The notes under the pieces were generated by a model. That model was not told the DNA's origin. It saw only the letters and a list, made by a program, of their open reading frames with translations, and ran no database searches. From the NCBI GenBank assembly GCA_026707445.1, contig JAPOWV010000071.1, forward strand, positions 97,880 to 161,879: a stretch of DNA of 64,000 nt, read 5' to 3'. The translations under genes and the position numbers were made by a program. Source of the DNA: Gammaproteobacteria bacterium. GTDB taxonomy: Bacteria; Pseudomonadota; Gammaproteobacteria; Steroidobacterales; Foliamicaceae. Shown piece after piece: positions 53,601-62,978 of the stretch (its first letter is position 1; each line of letters starts with the position of its first letter).

Positions 53601-55553
53601 ATGGCGCGCGGCGAGACGCGGGAAACGGACCGGATGAGCGCAAGCGACGCAGCAGAGTCAACACCGACCCGGGAGCGCGGGCAGTTCTCGCTGCTGCTTT
53701 CTCGGCGATTTTCGCCATTCTTCTTCACACAGGCGTTGGGCGCTTTCAACGACAACGTGTACCGCAACGCCGTGATCGTGCTGATCGTCTTCGGCGCCGG
53801 AGCGGCCAATGCCGACACGTTGGCCAACCTGGGCGCCGGCCTGTTCGCCTTGCCATTCTTCCTTTTCTCGGCATGGGCCGGCGAACTCGCCGACCACGGC
53901 GACAAGGCGGTCCTGGCGCGCCGGATCAAGATAGCCGAAATCTGCATCATGCTGCTGGGCGGCCTGGCGGTGGCCTCCGGCTCGGTATGGGCGGTAATGG
54001 CGGTGCTGTTCCTGACGGGCACGCAATCCACCTTCTTCGGTCCGATCAAGTACGCCATCATCCCCCAGCACCTGAGACAGGCGGAACTGGTCGGCGGCAA
54101 CGGACTGGTGCAGATGGGCACCTTCGTGGCCATTCCCGCCGGACTCGTGCTCGGTGGCGCGCTGGCCGCGGCGGAACCCGAAGCATCGCGCCCGCTGCTG
54201 ATCGCCGCCACCGTCGTGGGACTGGCGGCGGCAGGATACCTGGCCAGCCGCTTCATTCCGGCCGCGCCGCCCGCTCGGGGCGCCGGCAGAATCTGCTGGA
54301 ACCCCTTCACCGTCGTAGCGCGCATGGCGCGGGCCTCGTCCGCCAAACGTTCGGTGCTGCTTTCGATACTGGGCATTTCCTGGTTCTGGCTGCTGGGGTC
54401 CGTGGTCCTCACACAGATGCCCAATTATGGCAAGGAGGTCCTCAACGCCAACGAAACGGTCACGACCTCACTGATGGCGACGCTGGCCGTGGGAATCGGC
54501 GTAGGGTCGATGGTGTGCGAATGGCTGTCGGGGCGCCGCGTGGAAATTGGCCTCACGCCCATCGGCAGTCTCGGTCTGACCGCGTTCGCGGCGCACTTCG
54601 CGCTGACGACCATGAACCCGGTTACGCCGGCGGCGGGAATGGGGCAGTTTCTTGGCGCGGGGGGCTGGAACACGATGCTCGACCTGTTCCTTATCGGCTT
54701 CTTCGGTGGACTGTACGTGGTCCCGATGTTCTCGGTGATCCAGCAGCGCACGCGCCAGGAGACCCGCGCCCGGGTCATCGCGTTCAACAACATCGTCAAC
54801 GCGCTGTTCATGGTGATCGGGGCGGGGCTGAGCATCCTGGTGCTGGTCGTGATGGAAATGAGCATCCCGCAGTTGTTCCTGGTGCTCGCGGTGGTCAACC
54901 TGGGCGTCTCGATGTTCGTCTTCTGGGAAGTCCCGGAGTTCGTTGCGCGCTTCCTGATCTGGTGCCTGATGCGCAGCCTCTACCGTCTGCGCTTCCGCAA
55001 TCTCGACCGCGTACCCGAACGGGGAGCGGCGGTGCTGGTCTGCAACCACGTGAGCTACGTCGACGCACTGCTGATCCTGGGCGTACTTCGCCGGCCCGTG
55101 CGCTTCGTCATGATCAGGCGCATCTACGACCTGCCGCTTCTTAATTTCATCTTCCGCAGCGTGCACGCCGTTCCGATCACGGCGCGCAGGGACGATCCCG
55201 AAACCTACCGGAAGGCCTTCGAGTCGCTGACGGACGCGTTGCGCAACCGCGAGTTGGTGTGCATCTTCCCGGAAGGGCATATCACCCGCGACGGAAAAAT
55301 GCACGAGTTCCGCCCCGGAGTGCTCAAGCTGCTGAATCAGGTTCCCGTTCCGGTCATCCCCCTGGCGCTGCGCGGTTTGTGGGGCAGCCTGTTCTCGCAC
55401 CAGGGTCGGGGCGCGTTCCGTGGAGGTCTGAAGTGGCTGCGGGCGCCGGTCGAACTGCTGGTGGGCAAGCCGATGGCGCCCGAAGGCATCACGACCGACC
55501 AGCTATACGAGGAGGTCGCCCGCCTTCGCGGCGCACGAAAGGCAGAGGCATGA
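53601..55553 (+). CDS. MFS transporter fused to PlsC-type acyltransferase (LplT-Aas-like)
   Basis: This 650-residue protein joins an LplT-like MFS domain (about 30-430; it starts RRFSPFFFTQALGAFNDN) to a glycerophosphate acyltransferase domain (about 440-640). The latter has NHVSYVD (the HX4D box), FPEGHITRDG and PLALRGLWG. In E. coli LplT flips lysophospholipids inward and Aas re-acylates them; the fusion would do both. The acyl-ACP synthetase domain present in longer homologues is missing, so acyl donors must come from elsewhere. An ATG at 53634 is a possible alternative start. The end overlaps the convergent DUF1295 gene by 65 bases. Confidence 0.93.
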   Translation: MARGETRETDRMSASDAAESTPTRERGQFSLLLSRRFSPFFFTQALGAFNDNVYRNAVIVLIVFGAGAANADTLANLGAGLFALPFFLFSAWAGELADHGDKAVLARRIKIAEICIMLLGGLAVASGSVWAVMAVLFLTGTQSTFFGPIKYAIIPQHLRQAELVGGNGLVQMGTFVAIPAGLVLGGALAAAEPEASRPLLIAATVVGLAAAGYLASRFIPAAPPARGAGRICWNPFTVVARMARASSAKRSVLLSILGISWFWLLGSVVLTQMPNYGKEVLNANETVTTSLMATLAVGIGVGSMVCEWLSGRRVEIGLTPIGSLGLTAFAAHFALTTMNPVTPAAGMGQFLGAGGWNTMLDLFLIGFFGGLYVVPMFSVIQQRTRQETRARVIAFNNIVNALFMVIGAGLSILVLVVMEMSIPQLFLVLAVVNLGVSMFVFWEVPEFVARFLIWCLMRSLYRLRFRNLDRVPERGAAVLVCNHVSYVDALLILGVLRRPVRFVMIRRIYDLPLLNFIFRSVHAVPITARRDDPETYRKAFESLTDALRNRELVCIFPEGHITRDGKMHEFRPGVLKLLNQVPVPVIPLALRGLWGSLFSHQGRGAFRGGLKWLRAPVELLVGKPMAPEGITTDQLYEEVARLRGARKAEA

Positions 55554-56361
55554 GGCGGGGCGTGGTGGCCTGGTAGTCGCGGTAAGAGGGATACTTCGCA
55601 AGCGTCAGCGATTCCGTCAGGTGGGTCGAGCCCTGGAAAAGGAGCGTGAGAACCACGAAACCCAGGCCGGTCCAGTTGAACCACTCCCCGGAGGCGCCCA
55701 CCGCAAACAGGTAGAACACCCACCACATGCCCATCTCACAGAAGAAATTGGGATGGCGGCAACAGGCGAAAAGGCCGGTTGTGATGAATTGTCCGGTCAC
55801 CTCCTCGCCCGCATCGATCTTTCGTTTCTTGCCCTGCTGGAATCTCCACATCTGTTCATCCGCCACCCATTCGCCGATGAAAAGCACGACGAAAACCGCG
55901 GCGGCGATGCCGTCGAGGAAGGTCAGGGGCGTTTCCCGCCACAGCCAGGCCTGGTGAACGGGTGATGCGAACAGCCACACGATCAGCATCTGACCCGGAG
56001 CGATAAATACCAGGTTCAGCGCCTGAAATCCGACCGGGCCGATTTTTTCGTGTATCGCCGCCCACCGGTAGTCCTCGCCGCCTTTGGCAAAGCCGCCTTT
56101 GCGCGCGTAGTTGTAGGTCAGCCTCAGGCCCCACAGCGTCACCAGGACCGCCATGAGATTCAGGCGGGGCGAGGCGAAATCGGCATCCGCCGCAACGATG
56201 AGGCAATAGACCGGCGGGCACAGCGACCAGAGCCGGTCGGCCCAGGAGTACTCGCGGGTGATCACCGAGGCGAGCCAGGCCAGGATGGAGACGATCACGC
56301 AAAGATCGAGCGCCGTCCCGTACGGCGTGCCCGTGAGCGGGTGGTGGATGAAGCTCAGCAT
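55489..56361 (-). CDS. DUF1295 membrane protein (steroid 5-alpha-reductase-like)
   Basis: This 290-residue integral membrane protein has about seven hydrophobic segments. The motifs LWGLRLTYNYARKGGF and EDYRW in the first half, GLFACCRHPNFFCEMGMWW, and KYPSYRDYQATTPRLMP at the end mark the DUF1295 / 3-oxo-5-alpha-steroid 4-dehydrogenase superfamily, which binds NADPH and a lipid substrate. The substrate is unknown. A second member of the same superfamily is at 61028. The C-terminal tail overlaps the MFS-acyltransferase gene. Confidence 0.88.
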   Translation of the reverse strand: MLSFIHHPLTGTPYGTALDLCVIVSILAWLASVITREYSWADRLWSLCPPVYCLIVAADADFASPRLNLMAVLVTLWGLRLTYNYARKGGFAKGGEDYRWAAIHEKIGPVGFQALNLVFIAPGQMLIVWLFASPVHQAWLWRETPLTFLDGIAAAVFVVLFIGEWVADEQMWRFQQGKKRKIDAGEEVTGQFITTGLFACCRHPNFFCEMGMWWVFYLFAVGASGEWFNWTGLGFVVLTLLFQGSTHLTESLTLAKYPSYRDYQATTPRLMPLPFVRREGGRPPRIAGRS

Positions 56362-56410
56362 GGCTCAGGCGGAAACGCCTGACACGGGTCCGGCACCTGC
56401 GGCGCAGCGC

Positions 56411-57121
56411 TTACCAGTCGACGTTTTCTCCGAAGCGGTTGATGAACTCGCCCGATCGAGAAGACTCGACCTGCTCGAACAGCTCCTGCTGCATGCGCAC
56501 GCTCTCGACCGGGTCCACCGGCGCCTCCGGCCCGCCCAGGTCGGTGCGGCACCAGCCCGGCGCCATGGCGATGACCGTGATGTTCTGCCACTCGATCGCC
56601 ATGCCCTTGGTCAGCATGTTGAGCGCCGACTTGCTGCTGCGGTAGGCGTAGGCATGTCCCATGGAGTTGTTGGCGATCGATCCCATGTCGCTGGACATGT
56701 TCACCAACAGCGGATTGGCGGCGGCCTCCAAGTGCTGCTTGAAACATACCGCGACCTTGAACGCCGCCATCACGTTGATTTCGTGCATTTCGCGCCACAG
56801 TTCGTAATCCATGCTTTCCAGCGACTGGTAATGCATGCCCTCGAATGCCGACTTCGGCCCGTAGGTGCCGGCATTGTTCAGCAGAATGTCCAGCGACTCG
56901 CCCGCCAGTTCGCCGGCCACGGCCTCTATCCGCGCATGGTCGGTCACATCCAGGGTTACCGTGCTCAGCAGTCGGGAACCGTTCGATTCGAGCGCCTTGA
57001 GACCAGGCGACGCTTCCGGGTCGCGGGCGGTGGCAATCACTTCCCAGTCCTTCTCCAGGTACTGCCTGGCATGCTCCAGCCCCAGACCGCGCGAGGCGCC
57101 CGTAATCAGGATGCGTGGCAT
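56411..57121 (-). CDS. short-chain dehydrogenase/reductase (C-factor-like)
   Basis: This classical SDR has 236 residues. Cofactor motif TGASRGLGLEHAR, TARDP after the second strand, LDVTD, LLNNAGTYGP and the active site YRSSKSALNML with serine in NMSSDMGS. The overall form (short loops, PGWCRTDLGG near the end) is that of the CsgA C-factor / sniffer group. The substrate is unknown. It is divergent from comF across 41 bases and 49 bases upstream of the DUF1295 gene, so it may be co-transcribed with that reductase-like protein. Confidence 0.9.
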   Translation of the reverse strand: MPRILITGASRGLGLEHARQYLEKDWEVIATARDPEASPGLKALESNGSRLLSTVTLDVTDHARIEAVAGELAGESLDILLNNAGTYGPKSAFEGMHYQSLESMDYELWREMHEINVMAAFKVAVCFKQHLEAAANPLLVNMSSDMGSIANNSMGHAYAYRSSKSALNMLTKGMAIEWQNITVIAMAPGWCRTDLGGPEAPVDPVESVRMQQELFEQVESSRSGEFINRFGENVDW

Positions 57122-57162
57122 AGGGATTCCTGTATTTCCTTGGCAGGGTTAGCATAACCGCA

Positions 57163-57879
57163 ATGACTCCGGGAAACACTGGCCGCAGGGGCCTTGTGCG
57201 CTTCCTCCTGCCTTGGCGTTGCGCGCTCTGCGCCGGCCAGGCGCGTGACGGTCGGGAACTGTGTGACGCGTGCGCCGAAGGCCTTCCCCGCGCTGAGCAG
57301 GCCTGTCCCCGCTGCGGAATCCGCGTGGGCAGGACCGACGTCACCGGCACCTGCGTGCGTTGCGCAGTCCGGCCTCCGGGCTTTCACCGAATGGTTGCTC
57401 CGCTGGCGTACGACTACCCGGTGGACCGACTGCTCCTGGGGCTGAAATTCGGCCGGCGAATGCACCTGGCGCGGGCTCTCGGCCAGGCCATTGCCGAGGG
57501 CGTTCGCTCGCAGGTCGAGCGGGGCGTTCTGGAAATGCCCGACGCGCTGGCCCCCGTTCCGCTGCATCCGCGCCGGCTGGCAAAGCGCGGTTTCAACCAG
57601 GCTGAGGAAATCGCCCGCCTCATTGCGCGCGAAATCGGCGTGCCGATGCTGCCGGACATCTGCCACCGGGTCCGGCACACGCGCATGCAAAGCCGCCTCA
57701 GCGACGAAGAACGCCGCTTGAACGTCGCGGGAGCTTTCGCATGCGCGCGTTCGCCGCTCCGGCCGGCGATAGTGGACGACGTGGTTACGACCGGGGCAAC
57801 GGCCGACGCGATGGCGGCGGCGCTGATCGCCGCCGGCGCCGAGCATGTGCAGGTATGGGCGGCGGCAAGGGCCGCGTGA
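57163..57879 (+). CDS. comF: ComF family phosphoribosyltransferase-like protein
   Basis: ComF proteins are needed for natural transformation in several bacteria. The 238-residue product has N-terminal zinc-ribbon cysteines (CALC, CDAC, CPRCG, CVRC) and a phosphoribosyltransferase domain with the PRPP loop IVDDVVTTGAT. LGLKFGRRMHLA, PVPLHPRRLAKRGFNQAEEIAR and TRMQSRLSDEERRLNVAGAF are diagnostic of the family. No other competence gene is in the window; the two ComEC-type MBL proteins in the defence island are stand-alone soluble domains. Confidence 0.94.
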   Translation: MTPGNTGRRGLVRFLLPWRCALCAGQARDGRELCDACAEGLPRAEQACPRCGIRVGRTDVTGTCVRCAVRPPGFHRMVAPLAYDYPVDRLLLGLKFGRRMHLARALGQAIAEGVRSQVERGVLEMPDALAPVPLHPRRLAKRGFNQAEEIARLIAREIGVPMLPDICHRVRHTRMQSRLSDEERRLNVAGAFACARSPLRPAIVDDVVTTGATADAMAAALIAAGAEHVQVWAAARAA

Positions 57880-58004
57880 CAACTTTCTGAGGACCCATGC
57901 GCTGAACCAGGCAGGGCGCGCGCATACTACTCTTTCCGGCGGGCCGACAGCGGCGAAAAAAGTGGTGAAATAGGCGAGAAGGAACGAACACGAAGAGATG
58001 TGAG
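57880..58004. promoter_or_regulatory. putA upstream region
   Basis: This 125-base region lies between comF and putA on the same strand. Because this PutA lacks the DNA-binding domain, proline control would have to come from a separate regulator acting here. No clear operator, hairpin terminator or promoter could be singled out by eye. Confidence 0.35.
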
Positions 58005-61000
58005 ATGAGCAGCGCACTGAATCGAATCGACAAACACAAGTTTGCGCCGGAAATTCCGCTGGTAAGGCGGCTGGCGGAAGATTTCACGCTCGATGAAGCC
58101 ACCCGCCGGTCGATCGTGGAAAAGGCCGCGGAACTGGTGCGCCGGGTGCGCACTTCGCCGAAAGGCCCCACCATGCTGGACGCCTTCCTCAACGAGTTCG
58201 GGCTGCATAACGACGAAGGCGTGGCGCTGATGTGCCTGGCCGAGTCCCTGCTGCGGGTACCGGATCCGCAGACCGCCGACGAACTGATCGCCGACAAGCT
58301 GGGTCCGGCGCATTGGGACGAGCACCTGGGACATTCCAGCTCCCTGCTGGTAAACGCCTCCACCTGGGCACTGATGCTCACCGGGCGCGCAGTGTCCATG
58401 CGGCGCTTCGAGAACCAGTCCGGCGGAGCGGTGCTGCAGTCGCTGGCGGGGCGCCTGGGCGAACCGGTGATCCGAGGAGCCGTGCGCCAGGCCATGAGCA
58501 TCCTCGGCCAGGAGTTCGTGATGGGCGAGACCATGGAGGAAGCCATCAAGCGCGCTTACAGGCTCGACGACAGCGTGGAGTATTCGTTCGACATCCTGGG
58601 CGAAGGCGCGCGTACGGCCGAGGTCGCCGACGAGTATTTCCAGGCCTATTGCAAGGCCATTCCCATGGTGGGCGAACGGCAGCCGGACAAGGCAGGGCGC
58701 CGTTGCGGCATGTCCATCAAGCTCACCGCGCTCCACCCACGCTACGAGGCCCGCCAGTCCGCCCGGGTCCACGAAGAAATGTATCCGCGGCTGCTCAAAC
58801 TGTGCGAACTGGCCCACGAGCACGACATACCCCTGTGTCTGGACGCCGAGGAAGCCGACCGGCTGATCCTGTCGCTGGAATTGACCGAGCGCCTCTGCGC
58901 GGAGCCCTCGCTGCGCGGCTGGGACGGCCTCGGACTGGCAGTGCAGGGCTACGGGAAGCGCGCCAGGCGGGTTATCCGATGGCTGAGCGAACTGGCGCAG
59001 GGCACCCGGCGGCAGATTTCCGTTCGGCTCGTGAAGGGCGCCTATTGGGACGCCGAGATCAAGCACGCGCAGATCGCCGGCATGCCCGATTACCCGGTGT
59101 TCACGGCCAAGGACAACACCGACACGTCCTACCTTTCCTGCGCCCAGGCCATGCTGGCCGAACGCCCGCACCTGTTCTGCGCCTTCGCCACCCACAACGC
59201 CCACACGCTGACGACGGTGCTGACGCTGGCCGAGGACCGCTCGAACATGGAGCTGCAGCGCATCCACGGCATGGGCGAACGCCTACACGAAACAGCGCGC
59301 GCGATGTTCGACGATTTCCCGCCGGTTCGCGTGTATGCGCCGGCCGGGCTGTACGAGGACCTGCTGGCCTACCTGGTGCGACGGTTGCTTGAAAACGGCG
59401 CCAACTCCAGCTTCGTCAACCGCCTCTATGACGAGGAGCTTGCGCCGGAGGCCATCGTGTCCGATCCGATAGAGATCTCGCTGGCCCGAAACTCTTCAAC
59501 CCTGCCGACGCCCGAGCTGCTGTACGGAGAGGACCGCCCCAACTCGGCCGGCTGCGACCTGGCTTCGCAAACCGCGCTGGGTCGTTTTTCGGCGTTGCTG
59601 TCCGAGCGCTCCGACACGCCGGAGCCGCAGGCCGTCGACCCGGCTTCCGGGGAGATCGACACGTGGGTCCGAACCGCGGCCGAAGCCCAACCGGCCTGGG
59701 ACGCGTTGGGCGGACGGCGCCGCGCCAACATATTGAGGACGGCGGCGGATGCGCTGGAAGAAGGGCGCGACGAATTCTTCCGCGTGCTGGCGAGCGAGGC
59801 GGGCAAGACGGTGGACGACGCCGTGGCGGAAGTGCGCGAGGCGGTGGATTTCATGCGCTACTACGCCCGCCAGGCGGAACGGGATTTCGAATCGCCCATG
59901 CCCCAGGACGGACCCACCGGAGAATCGAACGACCTGAGTCTGCATGGCCGCGGCGTTTTCGTCTGCATCAGCCCCTGGAACTTCCCGCTCGCGATCTTCC
60001 TGGGCCAGGTATCCGCTGCTCTGCTGGCCGGAAACGCCGTGCTGGCCAAGCCCGCCGAGCAGACGCCGCGCATCGCGAAGATGGCCGTGGACCTGCTGCA
60101 CGCCGCCGGCGTCCCTGCGGACGTGCTACGGCTGGTGGCCGGCGCCGGGGACGTGGGCGCGGCGCTGGTCAATCACCGCGGCATCGCCGGTGTGGCGTTC
60201 ACCGGCGGCACGGACACGGCGGCGCGCATTCAGTCCGCCCTGGCCGGCAAGTCCAACCGCCCCATCGTGCCGTTCATCGCCGAGACCGGCGGTCAGAACG
60301 TAATGATCGCGGACTCGTCGGCCCTGATCGAACAGACCACCGACGACGCCATCCGCTCGGCGTTCCTGAGCGCCGGCCAGCGCTGCTCCGCGTTGCGGGT
60401 GCTGTGCGTGCAGGACGAGGTGGCCGACACGTTGCTGGATTCGATTCGCGGCGCCGCGGCCGAGCTGGCGATCGGCGATCCCCACGACCCCTCAACGGAC
60501 ATCGGCCCGATCATCGACCAGCCCTCGCTGGACCGGATCCAGGCGCACATCGAGCGCATGCGTTCGCTGGACTGCGAAGTCTGGACCGGAGGCCGGCTCG
60601 ACGAATCGCTGAAAGGCCCGTATATCCGCCCGCACACCATAGAACTGGAGAGCCTAGGGCAACTCGAGGGCGAGTGCTTCGGCCCGGTCATGCACGTGCT
60701 GCGCTTCGACGCCGCCAACCTCGCCGGGCTGGTGGACTCGATCAACCGCCTCGAATTCGGACTCACGCTGGGCATCCAGAGCCGCATCGATGCCCGCGTC
60801 GATGAGGTCATCGCGCGCGCGCGCATGGGAAACATATATGTAAACCGCGACATGGTCGGCGCCGTGGTGGGCGTGCAACCCTTCGGCGGCATGGGCCTGT
60901 CCGGCACCGGCCCCAAGGCCGGCGGCCCCCACTACCTCCACCGCTACGCCGTCGAAAAAACCATCACCATCAACACCACCGCGAAGGGCGGCAACGTCGA

Positions 61001-61031
61001 ACTCCTCCGCTCCGTAAGCACCGAGTGCTAA
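58005..61031 (+). CDS. putA: bifunctional proline dehydrogenase / L-glutamate gamma-semialdehyde dehydrogenase PutA
   Basis: PutA oxidises proline to glutamate in two channelled steps. The 1008-residue product is the short form. The FAD-dependent proline dehydrogenase barrel (about 80-460) shows MSIKLTALHPRYE, RLVKGAYWDAEIKHAQ and FATHNAHTL. The aldehyde dehydrogenase domain (about 530-1000) shows ISPWNFPLAIF, FTGGTDTAA, ETGGQN and the catalytic cysteine in SAGQRCSALR. The N-terminal ribbon-helix-helix repressor domain of E. coli PutA is absent, so it is purely enzymatic. The stop overlaps that of the convergent downstream gene by four bases. No putP lies next to it. Confidence 0.97.
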   Translation: MSSALNRIDKHKFAPEIPLVRRLAEDFTLDEATRRSIVEKAAELVRRVRTSPKGPTMLDAFLNEFGLHNDEGVALMCLAESLLRVPDPQTADELIADKLGPAHWDEHLGHSSSLLVNASTWALMLTGRAVSMRRFENQSGGAVLQSLAGRLGEPVIRGAVRQAMSILGQEFVMGETMEEAIKRAYRLDDSVEYSFDILGEGARTAEVADEYFQAYCKAIPMVGERQPDKAGRRCGMSIKLTALHPRYEARQSARVHEEMYPRLLKLCELAHEHDIPLCLDAEEADRLILSLELTERLCAEPSLRGWDGLGLAVQGYGKRARRVIRWLSELAQGTRRQISVRLVKGAYWDAEIKHAQIAGMPDYPVFTAKDNTDTSYLSCAQAMLAERPHLFCAFATHNAHTLTTVLTLAEDRSNMELQRIHGMGERLHETARAMFDDFPPVRVYAPAGLYEDLLAYLVRRLLENGANSSFVNRLYDEELAPEAIVSDPIEISLARNSSTLPTPELLYGEDRPNSAGCDLASQTALGRFSALLSERSDTPEPQAVDPASGEIDTWVRTAAEAQPAWDALGGRRRANILRTAADALEEGRDEFFRVLASEAGKTVDDAVAEVREAVDFMRYYARQAERDFESPMPQDGPTGESNDLSLHGRGVFVCISPWNFPLAIFLGQVSAALLAGNAVLAKPAEQTPRIAKMAVDLLHAAGVPADVLRLVAGAGDVGAALVNHRGIAGVAFTGGTDTAARIQSALAGKSNRPIVPFIAETGGQNVMIADSSALIEQTTDDAIRSAFLSAGQRCSALRVLCVQDEVADTLLDSIRGAAAELAIGDPHDPSTDIGPIIDQPSLDRIQAHIERMRSLDCEVWTGGRLDESLKGPYIRPHTIELESLGQLEGECFGPVMHVLRFDAANLAGLVDSINRLEFGLTLGIQSRIDARVDEVIARARMGNIYVNRDMVGAVVGVQPFGGMGLSGTGPKAGGPHYLHRYAVEKTITINTTAKGGNVELLRSVSTEC

Positions 61032-61777
61032 AGCAGGCCGGGGATCAGGGCGGCGCGGGTCCTGGGGAAATCTGGGAAGTTGGTGCGGTACCAGGAGCGG
61101 CGCCAGAGTGCCCGGGGGACGAGGTTGGCGATGCTCCACAGGGCGAAGGCGAGGGCGGGGAGGCACCAGGTCAGGAGGGCGAAGACGAGCCATTCGATGA
61201 TCTCGCCGAGGAGGTTCGGGCAGCAGCTTAGGTTGAACGCGCCTCCTTCGGGCATGACGCGTTGGTGCCCGCTGCGACGGCGCAGGGCGAGCAGGCGGTA
61301 GTCCGACCACAGGTTGAGCCAGGCGCCGCCTAGCATCAGGACCACGCCCGCCAGGAATCGCGGATCGGACAGCCAGGCGTCACCCAACTGGGGAGCAAAC
61401 GCCAGGTAGGCTCCCAACAGCAAGCCGTTGATCACGTTGAAGGCGCCTCCGCTCATCCACATCCCGGACGGGATCGTGGCGCCCGATTTGAGTACGACGA
61501 GAGGCCAGACCAGGGTCCGGTGGCCGTAGTGCGCCAGCCACAGCGCAACCGCGATGTTTCCGACGAGGTGGAGATTCCCGCTTGCGAAGTAAACCGCGGG
61601 GAACGTGACAAGCGCAGGCAGCTCCATCCAGAACCAACCCCAGCGGGCGTCGATGTGCTTGCCCCAGCCGCCACCGCCTATCCGGCCGGTGATGTCGCGC
61701 ACCTTGAAGCTCACCGCGAACGCGAGAACGGCGAGCGCCGCCCAGATCGCGGATAGCAGGGTCAAGGGTGCGATCAA
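61028..61777 (-). CDS. 3-oxo-5-alpha-steroid 4-dehydrogenase-like membrane protein
   Basis: The product is 249 residues from a TTG at 61777 that overlaps the stop of the upstream radical SAM gene (TTGA). It has six or so hydrophobic segments. The C-terminal end WYRTNFPDFPRTRAALIPGL matches the steroid 5-alpha-reductase signature (W-Y-x-x-x-F-x-x-Y/F-P-x-x-R-x-A-x-I-P), and GGAFNLSCCPNLLGEIIEW is the NADPH-side motif. Bacterial members may reduce steroid-like or other isoprenoid lipids. The open frame continues far upstream, antisense-free but without homology, so the early start is rejected. Confidence 0.82.
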   Translation of the reverse strand: MIAPLTLLSAIWAALAVLAFAVSFKVRDITGRIGGGGWGKHIDARWGWFWMELPALVTFPAVYFASGNLHLVGNIAVALWLAHYGHRTLVWPLVVLKSGATIPSGMWMSGGAFNVINGLLLGAYLAFAPQLGDAWLSDPRFLAGVVLMLGGAWLNLWSDYRLLALRRRSGHQRVMPEGGAFNLSCCPNLLGEIIEWLVFALLTWCLPALAFALWSIANLVPRALWRRSWYRTNFPDFPRTRAALIPGLL

Positions 61778-62904
61778 GACAGAAGTGAGAGTTGCTCCTC
61801 CGGCGCCGTGTTCCGTCGAGAACGGCGGGGAGGCTTCGGAGGAGCGGCGGGCGGGCGGAACAGCGTGATCTTGAGGGATGGGCGGGTGCCGCGGTTCAGG
61901 CCGTAGCGGCGGCAGGCGCGGTCGAAGCGCTGGCGCAGCAGGTCGGCGTATTGGCCCTGGCCGCGCATGCGGCGGCCGAAGGACGAGTCGTTTTCCCTGC
62001 CGCCGCGGATCTGGCGGACGCGGCTCATGACGTGTTCGGCGCGCAGGGGATATTGTTCGGCCAGCCAATCCTTGAACAGCGGGCGGACTTCGTTGGGCAG
62101 GCGCAGCACCGCGTAGCCGGCCCACAGCGCGCCGGCTTCGGAGGAGGCCTTCAGGACCGCTTCGAGTTCATGGTCGTTTAGCGCGGGGATGACGGGCGCG
62201 AACATGACCCCTGTCGGCACGCCGGCCTCGGTGAGGCGTTCTACGGTCGTCAGCCGGCGGCGGGGCGACGCGGTGCGCGGCTCCATGCGGCGCTTGAGTT
62301 CGTCGTCCAGCGTGGTGATGCTCAACGCGACCTGGGTAAGGCCCAGCCGGGCCAGTTCGCCCAGCAGGTCCAGATCCCGCTCCACCAGCGCGGACTTGGT
62401 GACGATCGTTACCGGGTGGCGGGTTTCGAGCATGATCTCAAGCAGCGAGCGCGTGGTGCGCAACTGCTTCTCGAAAGGCTGGTAGCCGTCGGTGTTTATG
62501 CCCAGGGCGATCGGCGAGCACCGATATCCGGGTTTGGCCAGTTCCTTTCTGAGCAACTCCGCGGCGTTGGGCTTGTGCACGATCTTGGTCTCGAAGTCGA
62601 GGCCGGGCGAGAAGTCGAGGTAGGCGTGCGCCGGGCGCGCGAAGCAGTAGATGCAGCCGTGCTCACAGCCCTTGTAGGGGTTGATGGACTGGCTGAAGCC
62701 GACGTCCGGCGACTTGTTGCGGCTGATGATGGTCTTGCTGAGTTCGGGGATCAGTTCGGTGTCCGGGTGCGGCGCCATTTCGGCGACGCCCGGATCCGGC
62801 TCGTAGGTCTGCCGTTCGAAGCGGCCTGGCAGGTTGCCGCGCGCGCCGCGGCCGCGGATGTTGTGGCCGGGTTGGGGGAGGGTGTCGCGGATGCGCGTGG
62901 GCAT
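61774..62904 (-). CDS. PA0069-family radical SAM protein
   Basis: This 376-residue protein has the cluster motif CEHGCIYCFARPAH (CxxxCxxC) after NPYKG, then GINTDGYQPFEKQLRTTRSLLE and VTKSALVERD. Together these identify the PA0069 / Rv2578c group of radical SAM proteins, related to SplB-like repair lyases; the reaction is not established. The C-terminal 20 residues are proline- and arginine-rich. The ATG at 62904 gives the usual length, with the basic NIRGRGARGN leader. It is coupled to the steroid-reductase-like gene. Confidence 0.92.
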   Translation of the reverse strand: MPTRIRDTLPQPGHNIRGRGARGNLPGRFERQTYEPDPGVAEMAPHPDTELIPELSKTIISRNKSPDVGFSQSINPYKGCEHGCIYCFARPAHAYLDFSPGLDFETKIVHKPNAAELLRKELAKPGYRCSPIALGINTDGYQPFEKQLRTTRSLLEIMLETRHPVTIVTKSALVERDLDLLGELARLGLTQVALSITTLDDELKRRMEPRTASPRRRLTTVERLTEAGVPTGVMFAPVIPALNDHELEAVLKASSEAGALWAGYAVLRLPNEVRPLFKDWLAEQYPLRAEHVMSRVRQIRGGRENDSSFGRRMRGQGQYADLLRQRFDRACRRYGLNRGTRPSLKITLFRPPAAPPKPPRRSRRNTAPEEQLSLLS

Positions 62905-62917
62905 GAGAGGAATATTA

Positions 62918-62953
62918 CTTGGGGGTTGAGGGCGGGACGCCCTCTTTCCCAGG
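62918..62953. repeat. structured palindromic repeat, copy 3 (single-hairpin form)
   Basis: The hairpin GAGGGCG/CGCCCTC with loop GGA (62928-62944) is identical over 17 bases to the second hairpin of copy 2. It is followed by TTTCCCAGG, with CTTGGG before it forming an outer stem. It lies between the divergent PA0069-type gene and the membrane-fusion protein gene, so it is in an upstream rather than a terminator position. Confidence 0.75.
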
Positions 62954-62978
62954 CGGACGCGGCTATACTCACGCAGCC

